Counted from the stretch's first letter, positions 48,935 through 58,163 are shown. The stretch is 64,000 nt of DNA from Rohdeia mirabilis (GCA_007750655.1 CP036290.1:3162001-3226000); one strand, 5' to 3'. Numbers and translations: made by a program. The notes: a model not told the origin generated them from the letters alone.

Positions 48935-50446
48935 CTACTTGCCCAGGCAGAAGCGCGCGAAGATGCGGTCGAGCAGATCCTCGGGACTGCTGCGCCCCGT
49001 GAGCGCGTCGAGGGCCGCGAGACTCGACCGCAGCGTGCTCGCCACCGCGTCGAGGGGCCAGCCCTCGGAAGCGGCCCGGCGCGCCGCCGCGAGCTCGGTC
49101 CGCGCGCCGTCCAGCCCGCGCAGGTGACGGGCGGCGACCTCGCGCGACAGGGAGGCCGCCCCTTCCGCGCCCCCGGCCAGCATCCGCCCGAGGGCGCCGC
49201 GCAGGGCGTCGAGGCCCACACCCGTCGGCGCCGCGGTCGCGACCCACTCGACGGGCCGCACGCGCTCGAGGATCGCTGGCGACGGCGCCACCGGACCGGC
49301 GTCGCCCCCGGGGAGGCGGTCGATCCGGTTCCAGATCAAGAGGCGCGGGACGTCGGCGGGCGTGGCCTCGAGGACCGCTTCGAGCTCGGTGTCGAGCGCG
49401 TCGCCACTGGACGGGTTCGACTGGTCCACTCGGTCCGCGGCGAGCACGACGAGCACCAGGTCCGCCCCCTCGACGAGCGGCCACGCGAGTTCCTGGGCCG
49501 CGCGATCGAGCGGATCGCCGTCGGCCCGATGGAGCCCGGGCAGGTCGTAGAGGTCGAGCTCGAGGCCGTCGAGCGCGAGCGTCGCCGCCAGTGCGTCGCG
49601 CGTCGTCCCGGCCAGCGGACCGACCAGCGCGGAACCGGACGTGAGGCGGTTGAAGAGCGAGCTCTTGCCCGCGTTCGGCGGACCGACGAGCACCGCCGAG
49701 GCCGACCGCACGCGCACCGGACGCGCGCGCTCCCAGGCCACCGCTTCGTCGAGCGCGCGCGCGACCCGTTCCGCGCGCTCCTCGATCAGTTCCGCCGGCA
49801 CGTGGCCGGTCTCGCTCTCGTCGAAGTCGAGGCTCGCCTCGCACAGGCTGCACAGCTCTTCGAGCGGTTCCCGCAGTCGTTCGACGCGCTCGGAGAGTCC
49901 GCCGGCGAGCAGAGACGTCGCCGCGCGCCGCTCGCTCTCGCTGCGGGCCTCGACGAGTTCGAGGACACCCTCCGCGCGCGCGAGATCGATGCGCCCCGAG
50001 GCGAACGCGCGCCGCGTGAACTCCCCCGCTCGCGCCGGACGCACGCCGAGTGCGAGCACGGCTTCGAGCGCCGCTTCCACCAAAGGGGGCGCACCGGGCA
50101 GATGCAGTTCGAGCACGTCGTCGCCGGTGTAGGACGCGGGCCCCGGCATCCACAGGACGAGCACCGGCTGTTCGCCGCACCCGTCGAAGAGGCGCGCGTC
50201 GAACGCGTGCCGATCGGACGCGCGCAGGGTCGCGCTGCTCCACGACGCGTTCGACGACGGAACGATCGACGCAGCGGCCGCCGCCCCGTCGACGGCGCGC
50301 AGGAGCTCGGCCACGTCCGCCGCTGCGGGCCCGCTGACGCGAATCACCGCACGGTGCGCGCCCCCGGGCGGCGACGCCACCGCACAGATGGTGTCGGCCG
50401 AGCCCTCGGTGAAGGAGAAGCCGTCGCGCGCGCGCGGGGCGTCCAC
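48935..50446 (-). CDS. mnmE: tRNA modification GTPase MnmE
   Basis: A 503-residue GTPase that with MnmG installs 5-aminomethyl-type groups on wobble uridine of tRNA. The N-terminal formyl-THF-binding domain (1-120) has DTICAVASPPG, then a helical domain with RAGEFTRRAFASGRIDL. The G domain (about 220-380) contains G1 GPPNAGKSS, switch AGTTRD, G3 DLPG and NRID. The C-terminus ends with the essential FCLGK (C500). The GTG at 50446 lies four bases after the yidC stop, giving the conserved yidC-mnmE order. The N-terminal extension before AVASPPG is a little longer than in E. coli. Confidence 0.95.
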   Translation of the reverse strand: MDAPRARDGFSFTEGSADTICAVASPPGGAHRAVIRVSGPAAADVAELLRAVDGAAAAASIVPSSNASWSSATLRASDRHAFDARLFDGCGEQPVLVLWMPGPASYTGDDVLELHLPGAPPLVEAALEAVLALGVRPARAGEFTRRAFASGRIDLARAEGVLELVEARSESERRAATSLLAGGLSERVERLREPLEELCSLCEASLDFDESETGHVPAELIEERAERVARALDEAVAWERARPVRVRSASAVLVGPPNAGKSSLFNRLTSGSALVGPLAGTTRDALAATLALDGLELDLYDLPGLHRADGDPLDRAAQELAWPLVEGADLVLVVLAADRVDQSNPSSGDALDTELEAVLEATPADVPRLLIWNRIDRLPGGDAGPVAPSPAILERVRPVEWVATAAPTGVGLDALRGALGRMLAGGAEGAASLSREVAARHLRGLDGARTELAAARRAASEGWPLDAVASTLRSSLAALDALTGRSSPEDLLDRIFARFCLGK

Positions 50447-50450
50447 GGCG

Positions 50451-52403
50451 TCAGCGCTTCTTCTTGCGCTTCGTGTTCGCGGCGCCGCCCTTGCCGGAGC
50501 GGTTCTTCAGCTCGGCCTGACGGCGCTGCTGCTCCTCCGCGATCTGCTGCATGCGGTTGGCGAGCGGCGCACAGCCCGACTTCTTCTTCTGGACGGGCTC
50601 GGTGTCGTCGACCGGCCACAGGCGCTTGATGACCAGCTGTTCGATGATGCCGAACGTCGACTGCGTCATCATGTAGAGCGACAGGCCCGCAGCGTAGTTG
50701 TAGAGGAACACGCCCATCGCGATGGGCATGAACATCATGATGCGCTGCATCCGTCGAGCGTTTTCGTCCGTCGGCGTGGGCATCGTCTTCTGCTGCCCGA
50801 TCCACAGGATCACCATCAGGATCGGAAGCAGGTTGAAGTGCGTCCACCCCAGCACCGGCAGCGCATCGCCGAACGCCACCAGGTGATCGGGGCGCGACAG
50901 GTCGGTGATGTAGCCGACGAACGGCGCCTGCCGCAGGTCGAAGCTGGTGCGCAGCGCCGAGAAGAGTCCGAAGAAGATCGGCAGTTGCAGGAAGATCGGG
51001 AGGCAGCCGCCCAGCGGAGGGAACGCGCCCTCCTCCTGCATGATCTTGGCCTGCTCCTGGCGCTGCTTCTGGGGGTCGTCCTCGTACTTCTTCTTGAGCT
51101 CGTCCAGGCGCGGCTGGATGCGCTTCATCTTCGCCGCGTAGCGCGCCATCGCGGTCTGCGCGCGACGGTTGAGCGGGAAGAGCACGAGCCGGATCAGCAG
51201 CGTGAGGAGGATGATCGCCACTCCCCAGTTGCCGCTGAGGCCATCGAGCTTGCGCAGGACGTACGTGAGGAAGCGGCCGATGCCGCTGAACGTCGACAGG
51301 TCCTCCTCGAGCACCGCCTCATGTGCCGACGTGGCCAACACGAAGTGATTCTCGTCCTTCGGACCGGCGTACAGCGCGAAGTTGAGGACGCGCGACCGGC
51401 CGGCTTCGGGAGCCTGGAACTGGACCACGCCGTCGGCCACGACGTAGTCGAACGCCGCACCGGACGCGCGCTCGCCGTCGGCCACGAGTTGGGTGTCCTC
51501 GACGCGCCGGTAGGCCACGGTCGTCAGTGCGTTGCGCGACGCGTCGTCGAGCGGCCGCAGGATCGTGGCGAAGTACTTGTTGTGGGCGCCGAAGGCCTGG
51601 ATCGGCAGATCGACGGCGAGCGGGCCCGTCACCTTCTTCGGCTTGGGGTCGACGCGCTCGGTCTCGGCGTCGTAGTCGCCCTCGACGCCGCCCACCGCGA
51701 CCGCGCTCGGCTGCTGGTAGAACGAATCGGGGAACTCGATGCCGATGCAGGCCGCGGGCGTGATGCGCAGTCCGATCGATCCGAGGAACGGCGTCGAGTC
51801 GGCCGCGCGTTCGACGCCGAGTTCGACGTTGAGGTCGTAGGTCCCCGGGACAGGGCGCACCGTCTTGACCAAGGTCCACCCGCCGCCCGGGCCGTAGCGG
51901 AAGACGACGCCGCGCGCCGGCCCGTCGGGGCCGTCGCGCTCGACCTCCATCTGCCACAGGACCCGGTCGAGAGCCTCGGGGAAGAGCGACTGCGCCGAGG
52001 GCTGCGCCGTGATCGCCAGCGAGCCCGTCGTTCCGTCGCGACCGGGCACCGGCTGCATCAGTCGCACCCACGATCCCTTGCCGAGCGGCGACTCGTCGGA
52101 GTTGCGGTAGTTGCCCAGGTCGAGCTGGAGCAGACGCGCGCCGCGGTTCGTGAACGTCGCGCGGTACCAGCCTTCGGTGCCCTCGCCCCCGAACTCGACC
52201 TCTTCCGTGCGCTCTTCCGTCGCGGCGACGCGATCGGCGGGAAGCTCGGACGCGGGGACGTCGGCGTTCGCGCCCTCCAACGCTTCCTGCACGGCCGGAT
52301 CCCCCACGTCGCGCACGGGCGGCTCCGGCGGCGGCTGCGTCCACTGGAAGAAGACGATCGCCAGGAAACAGAGCAAGAGGGCGAGGGGAACGCGCTTCTC
52401 CAC
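50451..52403 (-). CDS. yidC: Membrane protein insertase YidC
   Basis: A 650-residue inner-membrane insertase. An N-terminal helix (VPLALLLCFLAIVFFQW) is followed by a Pro/Glu linker and a large periplasmic beta domain (about residues 65-370), the Gram-negative type. The conserved five-helix core comes next: NWGVAIILLTLLIRLVLFPLNRRA with the hydrophilic-groove Arg, PLGGCLPIFLQLPIFFGLF, and a cytoplasmic hairpin KMKRIQPRLDELKKKYEDD. The basic end GGAANTKRKKKR fits ribosome contact. GTG 52403 was chosen, as the family N-terminus starts there. rnpA and yidD, normally adjacent, are located at 17964-18805. Confidence 0.95.
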   Translation of the reverse strand: MEKRVPLALLLCFLAIVFFQWTQPPPEPPVRDVGDPAVQEALEGANADVPASELPADRVAATEERTEEVEFGGEGTEGWYRATFTNRGARLLQLDLGNYRNSDESPLGKGSWVRLMQPVPGRDGTTGSLAITAQPSAQSLFPEALDRVLWQMEVERDGPDGPARGVVFRYGPGGGWTLVKTVRPVPGTYDLNVELGVERAADSTPFLGSIGLRITPAACIGIEFPDSFYQQPSAVAVGGVEGDYDAETERVDPKPKKVTGPLAVDLPIQAFGAHNKYFATILRPLDDASRNALTTVAYRRVEDTQLVADGERASGAAFDYVVADGVVQFQAPEAGRSRVLNFALYAGPKDENHFVLATSAHEAVLEEDLSTFSGIGRFLTYVLRKLDGLSGNWGVAIILLTLLIRLVLFPLNRRAQTAMARYAAKMKRIQPRLDELKKKYEDDPQKQRQEQAKIMQEEGAFPPLGGCLPIFLQLPIFFGLFSALRTSFDLRQAPFVGYITDLSRPDHLVAFGDALPVLGWTHFNLLPILMVILWIGQQKTMPTPTDENARRMQRIMMFMPIAMGVFLYNYAAGLSLYMMTQSTFGIIEQLVIKRLWPVDDTEPVQKKKSGCAPLANRMQQIAEEQQRRQAELKNRSGKGGAANTKRKKKR

Positions 52404-52510
52404 GGTGGTCCGAGTGGGTTGAGGTGGGAAGTTGGAGGGAGAACGCTGCGAAGCGGTGCTCGAAGCGTGATCGAGGCACGGCCACAGGAGTGGGCCGCGC
52501 CATGGAGCGG

Positions 52511-53335
52511 TCAGCGACCCTGTCCGAGTCGTTCGGCCAGGTACTCGGGCAGGCCGCCCGAGGCTCGAATGTCGGCCTGCGCGCCGTCGACGTCGTACTC
52601 GAGCCGCACGAAGGTCACGGCCTCGCCGTCGAACAGCGCGTAGGACAGTCGCACGTCGCCGTCGCGCGGCTGGCCGACCGAACCGACGTTGATGATCGCG
52701 CGCTCACCCGGAGCCGAGAGCACGCGGTACGGCCCTTCCGTGCCGCGCGGGCGGAAGAAGCGCTGGTCCTCGTAGTAGACGGCCGGCACGTGGCTGTGCC
52801 CGACGAAGCAGATCGGTCGCTGCTGGTGCGCGAACATCGCGGCGAGCTTCTCCGGGTTGCGCACGTCGCTGGGCATCACGTACTCGCGCACGGGATCGCG
52901 CGGACTGCCGTGGACGAACTGCGCGGCCTCGTCGACCGCACTGGGCTCGAGCGCGCCGATGAAGTTCCAGTACCGGTCCCCCCCCTCCTGGATGCGCTCG
53001 CGCGTCCACTCGATCGCCTCGCGGGCGCGGGGGTTGAAGTCCTCGGCCGACTGCATCAGCGCCTGTTCGTGGTTGCCGAGCAGGCACAGCCCGCGCTCCA
53101 CCGCGACGCCGGTCGTGTCGTGGGCCGGTTCGCCGGGACCGGTGGCCCCGCCAGCGCCCTGCCCCGTGATCGACATGATCGTGTCGAGGCAGTTGGCGGG
53201 GCAGGCGCCGTAGCCCACCACGTCGCCGAGGCACACGTAGCGCCGCGCGCCGCGCGCAGCCGCGTCCGCGAGAGCGACCGCCAGAGCCTGACGGTTCGAA
53301 TGGATGTCGCTGACGATCGCGGTGAGGGGATACAC
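52511..53335 (-). CDS. Calcineurin-like metallophosphoesterase
   Basis: A 274-residue cytoplasmic phosphoesterase. Motifs in order are SDIHSNRQAL (D10, H12), CLGDVVGYGACP, LLGNHEQAL, FVHGSPRDP and VGHSHVP, the full di-metal set. The GYG after GDxV and the C-terminal YAxFDG region place it with the YfcE/diadenosine-tetraphosphatase-like group seen in many bacteria. The substrate (cyclic nucleotides, Ap4A or a phosphoprotein) cannot be told. An insertion of about 15 Gly/Thr residues (TGQGAGGATGPGE) lies before the GNHE motif. GTG 53335 begins directly at the first beta strand. 107 bases separate it from yidC. Confidence 0.85.
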   Translation of the reverse strand: MYPLTAIVSDIHSNRQALAVALADAAARGARRYVCLGDVVGYGACPANCLDTIMSITGQGAGGATGPGEPAHDTTGVAVERGLCLLGNHEQALMQSAEDFNPRAREAIEWTRERIQEGGDRYWNFIGALEPSAVDEAAQFVHGSPRDPVREYVMPSDVRNPEKLAAMFAHQQRPICFVGHSHVPAVYYEDQRFFRPRGTEGPYRVLSAPGERAIINVGSVGQPRDGDVRLSYALFDGEAVTFVRLEYDVDGAQADIRASGGLPEYLAERLGQGR

Positions 53336-53876
53336 GAAGAACCTCGGGCGCCTTCGGGAACGCGGACCTCGTGGGGTCCGCGCTCGATGCCACGCGGGGT
53401 CGCGCCAGCAGAAGGGCCGAGCATGATCGGCCCGGGCCAGATCCCGGTCAAGCGCGAGGGCGGTTCAGCGCGGACCAGCGCACGAGTCCGCCGCGAAAGG
53501 TCGCATGGATCGGTCCCGTGCGAGGTCCGTCACTCTCGCGAGCGCGGCCGGCACCGTCGCAGCACGACGCGATTCGAGCGCGCGCTGCGACGCGGCACAG
53601 GTCCAGAGCCGCGAGCGACGGGCCGACCCTTCCCCGCAGGCGTCCCGGCCACCCGGGAATCGCGGGTCCCCGTGGCTCCGCTCGGCCGAGAGCGGCCCGG
53701 GCGGCCAGCACCGGCAATGGGCCACTCGACGAAGCGAGGGGCGAGTCCGGTGTGGACTCGCCCCTCGCGCTGTGGCGTCGATGCGCCGTTCTTCCCGTTC
53801 CCGCGCAGTGCGGGAGGGCCAGGGCCCGGTCGGTCACGGTCCGCCGTGCCGCCGGGCGCTCGTGCGAGTCCTACTC
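53336..53876. other. 541-base intergenic region
   Basis: No convincing gene. It contains the stem-loop at 53734-53768 and presumably the promoter of the metallophosphoesterase. The frames seen are composition artefacts. Confidence 0.5.
53734..53768 (-). terminator. Stem-loop, probable terminator of the 55082-53877 transcript
   Basis: Arms 53734-53748 and 53754-53768 are perfect 15-bp reverse complements with a five-base loop. It lies about 110 bases beyond the small ORF stop on the minus strand. Confidence 0.65.
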
Positions 53877-54023
53877 CTACTCGCTCGAACCTCCGGTGAC
53901 GGGGCGCACAGGCTTGGGCTTGCGCTCGGGATCGGTGGGATCGTCGCGCAGGACGATCTTGCCGGTCAGCTTGTGCTTGAATTCCATTTCGACGGCGACG
54001 GTGACGTTTTCAGGGACACTCAC
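53877..54023 (-). CDS. Small 48-residue ORF, hypothetical
   Basis: From GTG 54023 the minus strand reads VSVPENVTVAVEMEFKHK, continuing with KIVLRDDPTDPERKPKPVRPVTGGSSE to a TAG. Third codon positions are mostly G or C, as in true genes here, and a GGGAG sequence sits about eight bases before the GTG. It is in the same frame as the secreted protein upstream, separated by two successive TGA codons and 24 bases. Either it is a short independent gene, or the remnant of a longer C-terminus, or a read-through extension. No family recognised; no signal peptide or membrane segment. Confidence 0.4.
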   Translation of the reverse strand: MSVPENVTVAVEMEFKHKLTGKIVLRDDPTDPERKPKPVRPVTGGSSE

Positions 54024-54047
54024 GGTGTCCGCTCCCGGGGAGCCTCA

Positions 54048-55082
54048 TCAGCCGGAGGGCAGGCTGCCCTTCTTCAGTCGCTTGTCGGTCTCCGCGTCCT
54101 TGATCTCGTACTGGCTGGGCAGCGGATCGGGCGTGAAGTCGTAGTACTCCTCGCCGCCGTTGCCGTAGATCCGGTACTCGGGAGAGATCGTCACCTCGGC
54201 ACCACCGCGGCGCACCATGGGCGCACCGGCGAGTTCGCTGCCCCATTCGAGCAGCGCGCCTTGTTCGGCGGTGACCGGGAGCAGCTCCATCTTGCCGCGC
54301 GCGATCTTGGCGGTGTCGGAGCCCTTGGCGACGAATGCGAAGGTCAGCTCGTACGAGCCGACCGGCACGCGAACCTCACCCTTGGTGCCCGACAGGTCGA
54401 AGGACATGTCGCCACCGGCGGTGCTGAAGATGGCGCTCTCGAGGTCGGCCTTGAGTCCGAACTCGGAGGTCACGTCGATCACGCCGGTCTCGCCGTCGTA
54501 GGGGCGGTAGCGCAGCGTGTTGCCCTGCTCGTCCACCTCGACGTGGAAGAGCTGCTCGTCCACCATCAGGACGCGTCCGAAGAGCGCGGCGCCCTTGGAG
54601 TTGCCGACGGCGATGGCGTCCTGACCGAGGTCGTTGTAGATGCCGTTGCCGTTGCGGTCGAAGAGCATGACCTTCTTGCCTTCGACGGTGCCCGTGCGGA
54701 TACCCGCCGGGGACCACTCGAAGCCGCCGTTGGCCGCACCGCGCACGCGGATGGCGTACGAGAAGCGCTCGCCCTCGGAGGTCTCGCCCTTGAGCTTGAG
54801 GATGTCGCCGCTGACGCTGACCCCGGCCTTGGGGTCACCGCCCGCGGTGGTGGCGACGAGGATCTTGGTCTCGTTCTTCGCCGCGGTGGCGAACTCGAAC
54901 GGGCCGATGAAGATCGGTCCGTTGATGGAGAACCATTCCTCGTCGGGAATGAGATGCGCCCAATCCTTGGGCGCGTCGGCGGTGAGGGAGACCTCTTCCC
55001 AAGCGACGTCCTGAGCCGGTCCGGCCAGGTACGTGCCGCTCGCGACGAGGGCTGCCACGGCGCCTGCGACGTGGAGATGCAT
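54048..55082 (-). CDS. Secreted protein with calcium-loop-like motif, function unknown
   Basis: A 344-residue exported protein with no family that I recognise. The N-terminus MHLHVAGAVAALVASGTYLAGPAQ is a Sec signal peptide. The mature part alternates beta-like stretches, including FSINGPIFIGPFEF and an FDRNGNGIYNDLGQD segment (about residues 155-168) that resembles an EF-hand or dockerin-type calcium loop. VPVGSYELTFAFVAKG in the C-terminal third suggests a carboxypeptidase-regulatory-like or PEGA-type beta sandwich. ATG 55082 was chosen over an upstream start on account of the signal peptide. A minus-strand TAGGCT box lies at 55153 down to 55148. It probably works in the periplasm or at the surface. 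Confidence 0.65.
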   Translation of the reverse strand: MHLHVAGAVAALVASGTYLAGPAQDVAWEEVSLTADAPKDWAHLIPDEEWFSINGPIFIGPFEFATAAKNETKILVATTAGGDPKAGVSVSGDILKLKGETSEGERFSYAIRVRGAANGGFEWSPAGIRTGTVEGKKVMLFDRNGNGIYNDLGQDAIAVGNSKGAALFGRVLMVDEQLFHVEVDEQGNTLRYRPYDGETGVIDVTSEFGLKADLESAIFSTAGGDMSFDLSGTKGEVRVPVGSYELTFAFVAKGSDTAKIARGKMELLPVTAEQGALLEWGSELAGAPMVRRGGAEVTISPEYRIYGNGGEEYYDFTPDPLPSQYEIKDAETDKRLKKGSLPSG

Positions 55083-55158
55083 AGTGGTGTGTGGAGTAGG
55101 TGTTCTGGCGCACTCCAGGGTTCTGGAGTCCGCCTCGACGTGCCACGAGCCTAGCAAG

Positions 55159-55196
55159 CCGTCCGCGAAGTCGTGCGGACCGCGGTCCGCGGACGG
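55159..55196 (-). terminator. Palindromic stem-loop downstream of the hisS-nadD-transferase operon
   Basis: Outer arms 55159-55167 and 55188-55196 pair over 9 bp, and an overlapping 16-base perfect palindrome lies at 55175-55190, giving two alternative folds. It is about 120 bases past the transferase stop at 55319, so it may end that transcript. Confidence 0.4.
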
Positions 55197-55318
55197 CGCC
55201 GGGATCGGGTCCGTCCCCTATCGGTCGCTGCCGTGGGTGGAACGGCCCATGTGCCGAGAAAGGGGCCCCTGGGTCCTGCGGTCCGGAATCCGCCGGCGGG
55301 GCCGCGCTTGACGCCCGC

Positions 55319-56188
55319 TCAACCGAACAGGGCCCAGATGGCCCACAGGACGAGGACCTGACCCACGGCGATCCAGGCCGAGGGGACGCCGCGGCGCGCG
55401 AGGGCCTGGCCCAGGTGCCGTCGATCACCTTCCCAGGCGGGTCGGCCGGCGCGCCGACGGGCCACGAGCACCCGCACGAGATCGAGCCCCGGAAGCAGGA
55501 GCAGCGGCCAGACCGCGGGCCAGAGCAGGACGAGGGCCCCGACCAGGTGCGCGCCCGCGTCCCCCAGGAACGGACGCCCCGAGGCCGGCGGGCGGAGCTG
55601 GCCGACGAGCAGCCCGAGGGACGCTCCCCCCAGGATCGGCGCCCCGGCGAACGTCGCGGCGCAGGCCAGGAAGGTCGCGACCAAGCCGTCCGCGTGGTCC
55701 CAGGTGTTGATCACGTTGAGCGCGACGAGGGCCGCCGCGAGCGCCGCCAGGGAACCGAGCGGCCCCGCGAGTTCGAACGGCCCGGCGTCCCACCACAGGA
55801 CGGCGAGTGGCGCGGCGGCGAGCGATTGGGCGAGCAGCTTGGTGCGCGGCCCGAGCCCCTCCGGCACGAGGTCGTCGACGAGTCCGACGGTGAAGGCGGC
55901 GAACACGAAGGCGATCGCGAGCAGGGACACGGTGCCGGTGGCGCCGAGCAGGACGGCGGCGACGAACGCTGCGGCGAGCAGCGCGCCCCCCGAGAGCGGC
56001 TGCGGCGTCTGACCGCGCTTGCGTTCGGGAAGCGCTGCGTCGCCCGATCGCGGGTCCGTGAGCCCGCGCGCCACGAACAGGCGTCCGAGCGGCGCGACGA
56101 GCAGGACGGCGACGACGAACGCGGCGGCGAGGACGCCCCACTGAAGGTCGATGTGGACCGCGGCGAGCGGTCCCGGGACGGACGCCAT
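55319..56188 (-). CDS. MraY/WecA-family polyprenyl-phosphate sugar-1-phosphate transferase
   Basis: A 289-residue polytopic enzyme that moves a phospho-GlcNAc-like sugar from UDP to undecaprenyl phosphate. It has about nine to ten helices. Visible motifs are LSGGALLAAAF, the metal-binding FTVGLVDDLVPEG, LNVINTWDHADGL (the N...DxxDG motif), FLGDAGAHLVG, and the cytoplasmic WEGDRRHLGQALARRG corresponding to the HxxxR-type loop. It is shorter than MraY (about 360), closer to WecA/TagO relatives that start O-antigen or wall-polymer synthesis. The ATG overlaps the nadD stop by one base. It may supply lipid-linked sugars for the envelope glycosyltransferases elsewhere in the window (inference). Confidence 0.82.
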   Translation of the reverse strand: MASVPGPLAAVHIDLQWGVLAAAFVVAVLLVAPLGRLFVARGLTDPRSGDAALPERKRGQTPQPLSGGALLAAAFVAAVLLGATGTVSLLAIAFVFAAFTVGLVDDLVPEGLGPRTKLLAQSLAAAPLAVLWWDAGPFELAGPLGSLAALAAALVALNVINTWDHADGLVATFLACAATFAGAPILGGASLGLLVGQLRPPASGRPFLGDAGAHLVGALVLLWPAVWPLLLLPGLDLVRVLVARRRAGRPAWEGDRRHLGQALARRGVPSAWIAVGQVLVLWAIWALFG

Positions 56189-56850
56189 CAGCGGCGCCCC
56201 GCCGTGCCGTAGAGACCGTGCCGAACGATGTGCTCGCGCACGCGCTCGGGCAGCCAGTCCGACGTGTCCTCGCCGCTCGCGAGTGCCGCGCGCACGTCGG
56301 TCGCCACGGCCGGGTGCGTCGCACGCGTCGCGAGCACGCCGCGCGCGAGCCGCTCGAACGCGACCGGAGCGAGCAGTGTCCGCAGGAACGCGAGCTGCTG
56401 CGCGACGTGCTCGGACGAAGCGCGCGGCACCACGAGCGGACGCACGACGCACAGAAGATCGTCGACCTCGCGCCAGCGCTCGAGCCCGTCGAGGTTGTCG
56501 GAGCCGATCACGAGGGCCGGTTCGGGAGCACCGTCGCCGCGCCGCTCACGCAGGCGCGCGACCGTCTCGCGCGTGTAGGAAACGCCGCCGCGCTCGAGTT
56601 CCACGTCCCAGACCGCGAAGCGCGGCTCGTCCTCGATCGCGAGGCGCACCATGGCGAGTCGGTGGTCGTCCGGCGTCGGCTCGGAGTCGAGCTTGTGTGG
56701 CGAGCGGGCCGCGGGAACGAACACCACCCCGTCGAGTTCGGCCACTTCGAGGGCGGTGCGGGCCGCGAACAGGTGACCCGCGTGGATCGGGTCGAACGTC
56801 CCGCCGTAGAGCGCGACGCGCGGCGCGAACAGGAGCGCCGGCTCGCTCAC
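56188..56850 (-). CDS. nadD: Nicotinate-nucleotide adenylyltransferase
   Basis: A 220-residue enzyme that adenylates nicotinate mononucleotide in NAD synthesis. The N-terminal nucleotidyl-transferase motif is YGGTFDPIHAGHL, followed by VPAARSPHK and VIGSDNLDGLERW. The second signature of the family, usually ISSTxIR, is replaced by VATDVRAAL before LPERVREHIVRHGLYG, which is unusual though the surrounding helix is intact. The GTG at 56850 overlaps the hisS stop (GTGA). In many bacteria nadD is followed by rsfS; here it is followed by the WecA-like transferase gene instead. Probable operon hisS-nadD-transferase. Confidence 0.88.
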   Translation of the reverse strand: MSEPALLFAPRVALYGGTFDPIHAGHLFAARTALEVAELDGVVFVPAARSPHKLDSEPTPDDHRLAMVRLAIEDEPRFAVWDVELERGGVSYTRETVARLRERRGDGAPEPALVIGSDNLDGLERWREVDDLLCVVRPLVVPRASSEHVAQQLAFLRTLLAPVAFERLARGVLATRATHPAVATDVRAALASGEDTSDWLPERVREHIVRHGLYGTAGRR

Positions 56851-58163
56851 GCGCCCGCGCTCGACGATCCGTCCGCTGCGCTGACACCGGTCGCGGCCAG
56901 CCGCGCCCGCGCGCGTCCCACGAGCTCGGCGCGCGGCACCGTCTCCTGTTCCTTGCTGGACATGTCCTTCAACTGGACGGTGCCGTCCGCGAGCTCGGCC
57001 GAACCGACGACGGCCACGAGCGGGTGCCCGGCCTTCGACGCCAGCTTCAACTGCCCCTTGAGACGGCGCGCCTCCTGGTCGAACACGGCCGAGACGCCAG
57101 CCGCCCGGAGTTCGCACGCGACGGCGAAGGCCGCGTCGTGGGTCGCGTCGTCGGCCGAGGCGACGAAGCAGTCGGCGGGCGCTTCGTCGCGACCTTCGAG
57201 CAGTCCCGCGTCACCGAGCGCGGCGAGCGTGGCCGTGAATCCGATCGCGAAACCGACGGCGCCCAGGTCGGGCCCGCCGAGTTCCTCCACGAGGTGGTCG
57301 TAGCGTCCGCCGCCGCACAGGGCGCTGCGCGCGCCAATCGACGGACAGTGCACTTCGAACACCGTGCGCGTGTAGTAGTCGAGTCCGCGCACGATCGTCG
57401 GATCCACCACGGCGTCGACACCGGCCTCGTCGAGCAGCGCGAGCACGCGGTCGAAGTGCGCGCGATTCTCGTCACCCAGGTGGTCCACGAGTCGCGGCGC
57501 GCCCTGGTTCAGCTCGATGTCGCGGGGGTCCTTGCTGTCGAGGATGCGCAGCACGTTGCGCTCGAACCGCCGCTGGCTCTCCTCGGAGTAGCGCGCGAGG
57601 TTCGGTTCGACGTGGGCGCGCACGGCCTCGCGGAACGCGTCGCGATCGGCGCCGTCGCCCATCGAGTTGAGTCGCACCTCGAGGCCGCCGAGCCCCAGCT
57701 CGCGGAAGAACGACACGGCCAGGAGGACCGCCTCGGCGTCGAGGCGCGGATCGAGGCTGCCGATGCACTCGATGCCGAACTGGGTGAACTGCCGCTCGCG
57801 CCCCTTCTGGGGCTTCTCGTAGCGGAACATCGGGCCCAGGTAGAACAGCTTCTGGAAGGGCGCCGTCTTCGCGTAGCCGGCCTCGAGGTAGGCGCGGACC
57901 GTGCCGGCGGTGCCCTCGGGCCGCAGGGTGAAGGAGTGCTCGGCCTTGCGGACCGTGAACATCTCCTTCTCGACGATGTCCGTGACCTCCCCGACCGAGC
58001 GTGCGAAGAGTTCCGTCTCCTCGAGCAGCGGCGGCCGGATCTCGCGGTAGCCGAAGCGCCGGGCCAGCTCGTGGGCGGTGGACTCGAGCCAGCGCCAGGC
58101 GCCCATCTGCTCCGGGAGAACGTCGCGCAGGCCGCGCGGGGCCTTGTATACCGGTGTCGCCAT
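56847..58163 (-). CDS. hisS: Histidine--tRNA ligase
   Basis: A 438-residue class II synthetase charging tRNA-His. Motif 1 lies around GAWRWLESTAHELARRFGYREI, motif 2 is MFRYEKPQKGRERQFTQFG, and the histidine-specific motifs are VRGLDYYTRTVFE and CGGGRYDHLV. Motif 3 is GFAIGFT. The C-terminal anticodon-binding domain begins around residue 330 (DCFVASADD) and ends in an Ala/Ser-rich tail. ATG 58163 (MATPVYKAPRGLRDVLP) matches the family start. A TAGTCT box on the minus strand (58198 down to 58193) lies 29 bases before it and may be its -10 element. Confidence 0.96.
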   Translation of the reverse strand: MATPVYKAPRGLRDVLPEQMGAWRWLESTAHELARRFGYREIRPPLLEETELFARSVGEVTDIVEKEMFTVRKAEHSFTLRPEGTAGTVRAYLEAGYAKTAPFQKLFYLGPMFRYEKPQKGRERQFTQFGIECIGSLDPRLDAEAVLLAVSFFRELGLGGLEVRLNSMGDGADRDAFREAVRAHVEPNLARYSEESQRRFERNVLRILDSKDPRDIELNQGAPRLVDHLGDENRAHFDRVLALLDEAGVDAVVDPTIVRGLDYYTRTVFEVHCPSIGARSALCGGGRYDHLVEELGGPDLGAVGFAIGFTATLAALGDAGLLEGRDEAPADCFVASADDATHDAAFAVACELRAAGVSAVFDQEARRLKGQLKLASKAGHPLVAVVGSAELADGTVQLKDMSSKEQETVPRAELVGRARARLAATGVSAADGSSSAGA

